From CAYVMN01 sp964452575 (GTDB taxonomy: Bacteria; Desulfobacterota; DSM-4660; Desulfatiglandales; Desulfatiglandaceae), in contig CAYVMN010000115.1 in the NCBI GenBank assembly GCA_964452575.1, positions 1-15,010 on the forward strand: a DNA stretch of 15,010 nt. The letters run 5' to 3'. Below the pieces are notes generated by a model. That model was not told the DNA's origin. It made no database searches and saw only the letters and a program-made list of their open reading frames with translations. Below are positions 1 to 6,195 of the stretch, piece by piece. Position 1 is the stretch's first letter; each line of letters begins with the position of its first letter. The position numbers and the translations under genes are program-made.

Positions 1-1
1 G

Positions 2-421
2 ATGGGACAAGGGTTAAAAATGATTGAAGAGACTCTACGCGCCTGCCATGAAAATGGGAGGAAATGCTGGGAGGCAACAATAGAGCATGCCCTGGGGCAG
101 GTCTATTTGCAGATTGCAGATAAATCGGCCAAGGTCAGTCTGACCACGATGGCGAAAAATATCAGCTTTATGATGAAGAACGTCCCCTCAGCCGGCAAAA
201 AGGCGGAAGAACACTTCAATGGAGCCATTGAAGCAGCAAAAGAGATAGGGGCGCGTTTCACCCTGGGCCAGTCCTATCTGGATCTGGGTCGTCTCCACAA
301 GGCAAGAGGCAGGCCGGACAAGGCGCAGGACTGCTTTATGGCTGCCATTGAGATCCTTGAAGAATGCCAATCAGAGGTCTTTCTGAAACAGGCAAGGGAG
401 GCCCTGGCCTCTTTGGGATAA
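2..421 (+). CDS. C-terminal end of a TPR-repeat protein (5' truncated by window edge)
   Basis: The frame is open to the left edge, so the ATG at position 2 is probably internal and only the last 139 residues are seen. They are helical and repeat-like. Residues about 67-121 form tetratricopeptide-type helix pairs (pattern SYLDLGRLHKARGRPDKA followed by CFMAAIEILEE), and the protein ends in a short amphipathic helix. TPR regions bind partner proteins and have no catalytic role of their own. From memory, very similar C-termini occur on large deltaproteobacterial proteins that carry an adenylate/guanylate cyclase domain and an AAA ATPase ahead of the repeats. That identity cannot be shown here, because the diagnostic domains would lie outside the window. 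TPR is fairly secure; the full protein identity is a guess. Confidence 0.7.
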   Translation: MGQGLKMIEETLRACHENGRKCWEATIEHALGQVYLQIADKSAKVSLTTMAKNISFMMKNVPSAGKKAEEHFNGAIEAAKEIGARFTLGQSYLDLGRLHKARGRPDKAQDCFMAAIEILEECQSEVFLKQAREALASLG

Positions 422-427
422 GAACAA

Positions 428-838
428 CTATTCCCTTTCCAGTCTCGCAAACATAGCCTTGATAATATTTATGGCGGCATCTCGTTCGTTATGTCCCATT
501 ACCCCGATTATGAAAAGGCCTTTTCGCGCAAAGATCACTAACCCGTAAAAACTGTCTTTCCCCACGAAGGCCTGCTCGCCTGGATCAGAGATTTCCTTGC
601 AGAGTTCACGCCCTTCGTCCAGATAGGCCCTGTATTTTTCTAAATTAAGGGCGCTTTTTTCTGGGCCAGTGCCTTCTATCAGGAAGATGGAATACTCATG
701 CCCCTTCTGGTTAGGCTCTACTCTCTATGTGCCGGGGAACCGGAATCGTCCTGACTCAAATGGTGGTTTGACTGCCGCTATAAAATTTTGTAAGTTACGC
801 TTCAGATGATTTTTTTCGATAGAAATAAGGAGTGTTTG
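428..838 (-). pseudogene. Decayed reverse-strand coding remnant, unrecognised protein
   Basis: On the minus strand one frame is open from 724 down to a TAG at 428-430. It encodes about 98 residues of normal composition, including EYSIFLIEGTGPEKSALNLE, a central AFVGKDSFYGLVIFARKG and the end MFARLERE. There is no ATG, GTG or TTG near its beginning. Immediately upstream in the same frame is a TAG (725-727), preceded by more protein-like sequence (FIAAVKPPFESGRFRFPGT) that runs into the 5' end of the next gene. This looks like the C-terminal part of a gene with an in-frame stop and a lost N-terminus. The shape (hydrophobic strand, GKD, hydrophobic strand, final helix) suggests a small secreted or lipoprotein-like domain, but I do not recognise the family. 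A sequencing error at 725-727 would not restore a start codon. Confidence 0.5.
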
Positions 839-1519
839 ATGGGCAGTTTCGATATAGAAAGGCCTTCTAAGAAGATCGTAGAAGATCTGAGCAAGATGTA
901 TTCGGGTATAATCCAAGATGCCTGCGATGAGGTCTTAGGCCATAGCGTAAGAACTTGGATGGATGTAGGCCTGAGGCCGATCTTCGATGGGGCAAAGTTG
1001 ATCGGACCGGCGGTGACTTTGAGGATGGTCCCTCCATCCTTTAGTTCCTTCAAGGGCAGATCGGGCCTTGGTTTGGCCTTCGAGGCAATAGATATGGCCC
1101 AGGCAGGCGATGTCTTTGTCGTCGGCGGGGGATTAACGGACTGTGGCATGTGGGGGGAGATGATGACCATTACGGGGACGCTGAAATGCCTCGGTGGAGC
1201 AGTCGTGGATGGCGGTGTGAGGGATGTCTTGACGATCCGCGAGATGAGGTTTCCCCTTTTCTATAGAAATCCCGTTGTCACAACCGGCCAGACAAGGCTA
1301 GACACGGTTTCGGTTAATGAGCCGATCCAATGCGGGGGTCGACTGGTTTGCCCGGGGGACCTGGTGTTTGGCGACTACGATGGGATCACCGTAGTTCCCA
1401 GGGATTCCATAAAGGAGGTATATGAACTGTGTCTCAAATACGTTGATATAGAGAAGAAGCAGCGGGCTGCCCTGAGGCAGGGGATGAAGTTGGCGCAGTT
1501 AAAGGAAGATATTCTTTAG
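839..1519 (+). CDS. RraA / HMG-CHA aldolase family protein
   Basis: This is a 226-residue protein of the RraA-like superfamily, which includes 4-hydroxy-4-methyl-2-oxoglutarate/4-carboxy-4-hydroxy-2-oxoadipate aldolases, oxaloacetate decarboxylases, and the RNase E inhibitor RraA. Family marks are WGEMM (105-109), VVDGGVRD (122-129; Arg128 and Asp129 match the substrate- and metal-binding R-D pair of the aldolases) and GDYDGITVVP (178-187). Having the R-D pair and the WGE glycine-rich loop favours an aldolase/decarboxylase over a pure RNase E regulator. I chose the ATG at 839 because AAGGAG (827-832) lies six bases before it; the in-frame ATG at 806 has no ribosome site. The next gene starts 13 bp after the stop, so the two are probably co-transcribed. 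A C-C lyase acting on an oxo- or hydroxy-acid is likely; the substrate is unknown. Confidence 0.85.
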   Translation: MGSFDIERPSKKIVEDLSKMYSGIIQDACDEVLGHSVRTWMDVGLRPIFDGAKLIGPAVTLRMVPPSFSSFKGRSGLGLAFEAIDMAQAGDVFVVGGGLTDCGMWGEMMTITGTLKCLGGAVVDGGVRDVLTIREMRFPLFYRNPVVTTGQTRLDTVSVNEPIQCGGRLVCPGDLVFGDYDGITVVPRDSIKEVYELCLKYVDIEKKQRAALRQGMKLAQLKEDIL

Positions 1520-1532
1520 AAAGGTGATTTTT

Positions 1533-2546
1533 ATGAAACAAGGGCAGTCATTCAAGGTGGTAGCTCAGAAATTGCGGGCCCGATCTCTTCCGGTATTCGG
1601 TGAAGGATTTAGAGTCGAAGAAGAGATTCTTGATAGCGCAGGCGCCCGGCTTGTAATCGTTGATACCGATAGTGAAGATAGCTTTATCGAAGTGGCCGGA
1701 GATGCCGATGCCTTGCTGGTTTATGCCGGTGGGATACAAATCAGTCGAAACATTATTGCCTCATTAAGACGGTGCAAGATCATAGCTGTTGCGGCGGTAG
1801 GATATGACAATGTGGATATTGCAGCCGCCTCGGAGCGAAACATCTGGGTGACGAACGTGCCGGACGTATTTATTGAAGAGGTGGCCGACCATACCATGAC
1901 GCTGCTCCTGGGTGCATGGCGACGGCTGTTGTTTCAAGACACGCTGGTCCGGACAGGTCGTTGGATGGAGGCTCGCCCCATGCTGAATCGATTCCCACGC
2001 CTGATGGGCCAAACCCTCGGATTCATATCATTCGGTAATGTACCTAAGGCGGTGTCTCGAAGGGCAAAACCGTTCGGTTTTCATATGATGGTCTATGATC
2101 CATACATTAGTGAATTGGTGATGGGAGAATACGGGGTGGAGCCGATTACCGAGCTTTCTAAACTCCTGGAGCGGTCCGACTTCGTATCCGCGCATCTTCC
2201 GTTAAGCGCTGAAACGAGACATCTGATTTCCGAGCAGCAATTCAAACAGATGAAGCCGTCGGCTATTTTTATCAATACAGGTCGGGGCGCTACCGTTGAT
2301 GAAGCAGCACTCATCAAGGCCCTTTCGGATGGATGGATTGCAGGGGCTGCGCTGGATGTCTTTGAAAAAGAACCGGTGGAATTGGGCAACGCGCTTCTGA
2401 CCATGGACAATGTGATATTAACTGCCCATGCTGCATCGGCATCTTCCCGGATGCCATCAGAAACCCGTCGCCGGGCAACCAACGAGGTTGTGAGGGTCTT
2501 GAAGGGGGGCGGCCCCATATTTCCTGTCAATCTTCGGCGGCGATGA
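1533..2546 (+). CDS. D-isomer-specific 2-hydroxyacid dehydrogenase (CtBP/PGDH-like)
   Basis: This 337-residue cytoplasmic NAD(P)-dependent oxidoreductase would interconvert a 2-oxoacid and a D-2-hydroxyacid. The catalytic triad is visible: Arg251 in NTGRGATVDE, Glu280 in DVFEKEPV and His299 in LTAHAAS. The Rossmann domain starts at about residue 160, and Asp189-Pro190 (MVYDPY) sits at the end of the second strand as usual. The glycine-rich loop is odd: residues 166-171 read SFGNVP where GxGxxG is normal, so the first and third glycines are Ser and Pro. I recall GNIP-type loops from some CtBP-like bacterial homologues, so this need not mean loss of function. I chose ATG 1533 because AAAGGTGA (1520-1527) precedes it at good spacing; a GTG at 1524 lies inside that site. 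It probably shares an operon with the aldolase-family gene. Confidence 0.9.
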   Translation: MKQGQSFKVVAQKLRARSLPVFGEGFRVEEEILDSAGARLVIVDTDSEDSFIEVAGDADALLVYAGGIQISRNIIASLRRCKIIAVAAVGYDNVDIAAASERNIWVTNVPDVFIEEVADHTMTLLLGAWRRLLFQDTLVRTGRWMEARPMLNRFPRLMGQTLGFISFGNVPKAVSRRAKPFGFHMMVYDPYISELVMGEYGVEPITELSKLLERSDFVSAHLPLSAETRHLISEQQFKQMKPSAIFINTGRGATVDEAALIKALSDGWIAGAALDVFEKEPVELGNALLTMDNVILTAHAASASSRMPSETRRRATNEVVRVLKGGGPIFPVNLRRR

Positions 2547-2641
2547 TTTCAATTAGTTATCGAACGGAGGTGATGCTGGCCTAGGGCTCGTTGAATCTCC
2601 TGTATCAGATATAACGTCATTATCACTCAAAGGAGTCTATA

Positions 2642-3424
2642 ATGTCAGATGCACCTGTTTTGTTTGAAATCAAACAGCATGTAGCGCAGATTACCTTTAA
2701 CCGGCCCGAGAATCGGAACGCCATGGATGACGAGACCATGCCGGCCTTTCGCGAGGCGGTTCAGGAGGCAAAGAAGGATCAGAACCTTCGGTGTTTGATA
2801 ATTGCAGGGAGTGGCAGCACCTTTTGTTCGGGCGCCGACTTCAAGAGCGGAATCGTCGACAACAAGGGTCGCCTTCCCCATCAAACCCTCATGGATGCCT
2901 ATGGCCCATTTCTCGAGATTCAGGAAATCGAAATCCCGACAATTGCCGCCATGAACGGTCATGCTGTGGGTGGCGGATTCGGGCTTGCCCTCATCTGCGA
3001 TATTCGCGTCGCCAACAAAGGGTCAAAATACGGCGCCAACTTTTCCAGGCTCGGGCTTCACACCGGTATGGCGGTATCCTACATGCTTCCTCAAATCATC
3101 GGGCTGCCCAGGGCCAATGAACTCCTTTATACCGGCCGCCTGATAAACGGTGAGGAGGCTGCTGAAATCGGGCTGGCAAACTATGCCCTGCAAGGAGATC
3201 AGGTGGTTCCAAAGGCCTGGGAGTTGGCTGAGGAGATCGCGAGCGCAGCGCCCGTGGCGGTAAAGATGATCAAACACGCCATTTACCGCCATCTCCAGTG
3301 GAATCCACGGAACGCCGCAGAAATAGATGCGCTTTACCAGTCACGAACCTTTGAAATGGGAGATGCGAAGGAAGGGATCAGCGCCCTCCTTGAAAAACGA
3401 AGCCCTGTTTTTCAGGGGCGGTGA
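2642..3424 (+). CDS. Enoyl-CoA hydratase/isomerase (crotonase) family protein
   Basis: A 260-residue crotonase fold, full length for the family. The CoA-thioester oxyanion hole is present: SGADF (63-67) and VGGGFGLAL (109-117). Aligned from memory and without gaps to rat mitochondrial hydratase from CDI to TG, the second catalytic glutamate (rat Glu164) is Glu160 (NELLYTG), but the first (rat Glu144) falls on Phe134 (ANFSRLG). A member with only one of the two acids may be an isomerase, a hydrolase or a hydratase with altered chemistry, so the exact reaction is open. AAGGAG (2630-2635) sits six bases before the ATG. It lies 95 bp after the dehydrogenase gene on the same strand. Its last 47 bp overlap the end of the opposite-strand HAD gene. 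A role in acyl-CoA breakdown fits the CoA-ligase genes elsewhere in the window. Confidence 0.92.
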   Translation: MSDAPVLFEIKQHVAQITFNRPENRNAMDDETMPAFREAVQEAKKDQNLRCLIIAGSGSTFCSGADFKSGIVDNKGRLPHQTLMDAYGPFLEIQEIEIPTIAAMNGHAVGGGFGLALICDIRVANKGSKYGANFSRLGLHTGMAVSYMLPQIIGLPRANELLYTGRLINGEEAAEIGLANYALQGDQVVPKAWELAEEIASAAPVAVKMIKHAIYRHLQWNPRNAAEIDALYQSRTFEMGDAKEGISALLEKRSPVFQGR

Positions 3425-4157
3425 TTTGCGAATTGGCGCCAATCGCATCTTCTACCTTTGAGGGTAATTCAGTAAGCACTCGTATGCAAAGACCTTTCAC
3501 TCCCCTGTGACGGCCGTCCCGATCTAAAAGGAGCGCGTTGAAGCCTGCCTTTCGCGGGGTGTTCAGATCGTTTTCGATTTCATCACCGATGTGCAAGATG
3601 CCTGAGGCCGGAAGCCCGAGCCGTTCAGCTGCCCTGTGATATATGTCAGGGTCTGACTTTTTAATCCCTTCAGTAGCTGAAGCCAGGATGCAGTGGAACG
3701 CATGCCCTTTGACCGCCCCATCCAGTGTGTTGGGGAGCGAATAGTCCCAGTTTGATATCACGCCTGTCACAAGACCCCTGGAAGAGCACCATCGCAATAT
3801 GGGAAGCACATCGTCATAGGGGTTAAATCGAATGGAGTTCATCAGAAGCCCCAGCTTCGACTCCGGGGATGCCTCCACCTGATACCCTTTCTCGGCCAGC
3901 TTACCAAAGAGGACCTCTGCGCATCGGTAACGCAATGCCAGGAGCCTTTCAGCATCGACCGCTTCCAGATGATGGTCCCTGTAATAGGTCATTTCATGGA
4001 TAAAGGCCTCCTTTACAGCTTCCATCGGAACCCTGTGCCCAATGCCACGCAGCTGATCCCTCAGCCGCTCAAACGGGCGGTCCAGATGAAGTATGGTTCC
4101 GTATGCGTCAAAGGTCACGGCCTGAATGGTCTTTGATCTCTTCTCCATTGCCCTCAT
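3378..4157 (-). CDS. HAD-superfamily hydrolase (haloacid dehalogenase-like)
   Basis: A 259-residue HAD hydrolase with all four motifs. Motif I is FDAYGT (16-21, nucleophile Asp17); the second acid of the usual DxD is Tyr19, as in L-2-haloacid dehalogenases and many subfamily IA members. Motif II is ISNWD (134-138), motif III is Lys167 in IKKSDPDIY, and motif IV is IGDEIENDL (190-198). Residues 25-115 form the helical cap. The lack of the second Asp weakens a phosphatase call and allows a dehalogenase-like or other hydrolase role. GGAGG (minus strand, opposite 4165-4169) stands seven bases before the ATG at 4157 and supports this start over an internal Met four codons later. The 3' end overlaps the enoyl-CoA hydratase gene by 47 bp, so the C-terminal tail is read opposite that gene's last codons. 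Confidence 0.9.
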   Translation of the reverse strand: MRAMEKRSKTIQAVTFDAYGTILHLDRPFERLRDQLRGIGHRVPMEAVKEAFIHEMTYYRDHHLEAVDAERLLALRYRCAEVLFGKLAEKGYQVEASPESKLGLLMNSIRFNPYDDVLPILRWCSSRGLVTGVISNWDYSLPNTLDGAVKGHAFHCILASATEGIKKSDPDIYHRAAERLGLPASGILHIGDEIENDLNTPRKAGFNALLLDRDGRHRGVKGLCIRVLTELPSKVEDAIGANSQITAPEKQGFVFQGGR

Positions 4158-4393
4158 ATCTCAGCCTCCGCCCATACACTAGGCATTACCATCCCAAAGA
4201 TCAAGATGCTTTAATGCAACCCAGGGATTGGCTTCAGTGAAGTAAGGGACCCGGATAAACGCCAGATCGGAAAGGGGCCAAATTGATACAAGATTTATGT
4301 TGACAATAAGGGCGTTAAATTGGGAATTTTCTGATGAAAACGAAGAGGTGAAATTGATGGAACGTCGTTTAACAATGAAGAAAGGAGAGACAC

Positions 4394-4777
4394 ATGAAAT
4401 ATCGATACCATCATCTGCATTTGCTTTGTTCCGACCTGAACGAAATGATTGCCTTTTTCTCTGAGACCCTGGGGGCCAACCTGGTCACCAGACGCAAATT
4501 CGGCACGGCCGATGGGGCCACGCTCGATCTCAATGGAACCATTATCAACCTACGGGTTGCGAGAGACGATGAAAACATCTCTAATGACTCCCCTGGGCCT
4601 CGGTTCGGGTACCACCACCTGGGGCTCGAGGTTGATAACGTAGATGCAGCTTACAGGGAACTCAGGGAGAAGGGTTTTACCTTTACACTCGTCCCTGAAG
4701 ATGCGGGTAAAGTGAGGATTGCCTTTTTTACCGGGCCTGACAACATCGTCGTGGAGCTGATTCAGAGGCTGGGGTAA
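4394..4777 (+). CDS. VOC-family protein (glyoxalase / methylmalonyl-CoA epimerase-like)
   Basis: This small 127-residue protein has two babbb repeats of the vicinal oxygen chelate fold. The first repeat begins YHHLHLLCSDL (5-15), the second YHHLGLEVDNVD (73-84). Probable metal ligands are His7, His75 and Glu121 (VVELIQ); the fourth ligand is not obvious. The family includes methylmalonyl-CoA epimerase, glyoxalase I and extradiol dioxygenases. The length and the Na+-decarboxylase remnant next door make an epimerase-type role attractive, but this is a context guess. AAGGAG (4382-4387) is six bases before the ATG. It is divergent from the HAD gene and convergent with the beta-subunit remnant, whose stop is only 7 bp away. 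Confidence 0.85.
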   Translation: MKYRYHHLHLLCSDLNEMIAFFSETLGANLVTRRKFGTADGATLDLNGTIINLRVARDDENISNDSPGPRFGYHHLGLEVDNVDAAYRELREKGFTFTLVPEDAGKVRIAFFTGPDNIVVELIQRLG

Positions 4778-4784
4778 TCGCCCA

Positions 4785-5198
4785 TCAGATCAGGCCCATT
4801 CCCTTTAGAACCGAAAGCATAACGGCCGCGGCCATGACAGACCCGATCTGCCCGCCTGTGTTGGCGCCCACGGCGTGCATGAGGAGGTAGTTTCCCTTGT
4901 CGTACCTCTGTCCCTGAACCTGGACGACGCGGGCTGCCATAGGGTAGGCCGAAATGCCCGCCGCGCCGATGAGGGGATTCACTTTGCCCCTGGTCAAGAG
5001 GCACATGAGCTTTCCAAATAAGACCCCTGTCGCTGTGTCCAGACAGATGGCCAAGAAGCCCAGCCCGAAGATAGCCAGGGTCTGGGGCTTCAGGAAGGCG
5101 TGCCCTTCCATGGTCCCCCCGATGGCAAGACCCAAGAAGAGGGTGACTATAGTTTGCCAAATGTCAATCCCTAGATTATCACGAACCCCGATCTTGCA
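4785..5198 (-). pseudogene. Truncated beta subunit of a Na+-translocating decarboxylase (OadB/GcdB/MmdB type)
   Basis: The minus strand from 5198 to the TGA at 4785-4787 encodes about 137 residues that match the C-terminal third of the membrane beta subunit of Na+-pumping oxaloacetate, glutaconyl-CoA or methylmalonyl-CoA decarboxylases. Recognisable pieces are TLFLGLAIGGTMEG, the conserved NPLIGAAGISAYPMAARVVQ and LLMHAVGANTGGQIGSVMAA. A complete subunit is roughly 370-400 residues. Here an in-frame TAA (5199-5201) lies directly upstream, and the sequence beyond it no longer resembles the family, so the first two thirds are missing. The only possible start is a TTG at about 5135 without a clear ribosome site. 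The well-kept C-terminus suggests a recent truncation or rearrangement near 5200. Confidence 0.75.
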
Positions 5199-5201
5199 TT
5201 A

Positions 5202-5511
5202 GAGACATTCCATATTGTACTTCGGACTCCCTGCCCTTCGGCCTCCGTCTCGTTGGGCATTCAGCTCGGAGAGGCCAACACCCCGGGGAGGTAGAGGCGG
5301 GTCTAAGTTGGCGTATCGAGGTATAATGCGATCTACCGATAAAGGAGAAAACCCGTCAGACCCGGGCAGGCGACGTGACAGCTGATACAGGTTGACCATT
5401 ACATGGGGGAGATGTTATTGGATCTCAGTGCCTGTTTTCGATGAATTAGTCAGGCCTTATTAGTTCTAACGGCAACGGCGGCCTTTTGGATATTTTCTGA
5501 GGAGGATACAC
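5202..5511. other. Gene-free stretch with breakpoint of the decarboxylase remnant
   Basis: About 310 bp with no gene I can support. The left end marks where similarity to the decarboxylase beta subunit stops. A 66-codon minus-strand frame (5399 down to 5199) does not resemble any protein I know and has no ribosome site. A 7-bp inverted pair CGGGTCT (5298-5304) and AGACCCG (5358-5364) lies here, and TATAAT occurs at 5322-5327 without a matching -35 box. The last part leads into the DUF2284 gene, with GAGGAGG at 5499-5505 as its ribosome site. No IS ends or target duplications were seen. Confidence 0.5.
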
Positions 5512-6054
5512 ATGAATGATAGGGATCTGGAGAAATATTGTGGCGAGGCCGTGGAAAGAGGGGCAACACATGCAAAACAGATTCTCCCGGCTACGGTTGT
5601 GACGGCACCATGGGTAAGGCTGAAATGCCAGTTTGGATGTGCGGCCTATGGGAAGGGATATTGCTGTCCTCCCCATACACCTACCCCCGAGCAGACAAGG
5701 GCAGTCATTGATTCCTACTGCCGTGCAATCTTGTTCCATATAGAGGCCCCAATGACACCGGATCGGGGTAAACGGTTCAAGAAATACCTCGGGATGCTGA
5801 CCGACCTGGAAGGAGAGATGTTCAAGGACGGGTACTATAAGGCCTTTATTTTTCTGGCCGGACCCTGCTCTCTCTGCAAGGAGTGCGCTAAAGCTAAGGG
5901 ACATCCTTGTACATTTGGGGATAAAGCAAGGCCTTCAATGGAAGGATGCGGGATTGATGTATACCAGACAGCACGGAACAATGGGTTTTTTATTGAAACC
6001 CTCAGTGAGAAGACCCAAACCCAGAACGTGTACTGCCTGATGCTGGTCGATTAG
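5512..6054 (+). CDS. DUF2284 cysteine-rich predicted metal-binding protein
   Basis: A 180-residue soluble protein with twelve cysteines. They cluster as C39/C43 (LKCQFGC), C51/C52 (YCCPPHTPTP), C119/C122/C125 (GPCSLCKEC), C133 and C146, with C10, C70 and C175 outside. The CCPPHTPTP block followed by a CxxCxxC block is the signature of DUF2284, a family annotated as predicted metal-binding and found mainly in anaerobes and methanogens; its function is not established. The spacing suggests one or two Fe-S clusters or zinc sites, an inference from cysteine pattern alone. GAGGAGG (5499-5505) is six bases before the ATG. Both neighbours are unrelated: a decayed fragment upstream and a transporter 141 bp downstream. 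Confidence 0.88.
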   Translation: MNDRDLEKYCGEAVERGATHAKQILPATVVTAPWVRLKCQFGCAAYGKGYCCPPHTPTPEQTRAVIDSYCRAILFHIEAPMTPDRGKRFKKYLGMLTDLEGEMFKDGYYKAFIFLAGPCSLCKECAKAKGHPCTFGDKARPSMEGCGIDVYQTARNNGFFIETLSEKTQTQNVYCLMLVD

Positions 6055-6195
6055 GCCCTTAGAATTGCAATTATGTCCAAAAAGGTAAAAAATTCCTCGG
6101 GGCATCTGGCAAGAGTGGCTACTTGTGGTTCCCCGGTTTCAAGGTGGTATGGTGTTGGTTTCCGGAATACGGGGTAGACACCAGTGGATATCTAG

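Noticed and set aside
725..727. In-frame TAG read as pyrrolysine or other recoding
   Set aside because: The frame lacks any start codon and does not resemble a known pyrrolysine protein; decay explains it better.
2573..2584. ATG-CTG-GCC-TAG after GGAGG between the dehydrogenase and crotonase genes
   Set aside because: Three codons only, with two-base spacing from the site; not a credible peptide or leader.
4300..4305. TTGACA upstream of the VOC gene
   Set aside because: No -10-like hexamer at 15-19 bp downstream; TTAAAT at 4315-4320 is far too close.
4762..5160. 132-codon minus-strand frame overlapping the decarboxylase remnant
   Set aside because: Arg/Gly/His-rich shadow of the real frame; the hydrophobic beta-subunit match lies in the other frame.
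5322..5327. Perfect TATAAT in the gene-free stretch
   Set aside because: No -35 box at 16-18 bp and no extended -10 TG, so it is probably chance.
6063..6072. Palindrome AATTGCAATT after the DUF2284 gene
   Set aside because: Short, AT-rich and without a supporting promoter or repeat copy; expected by chance.
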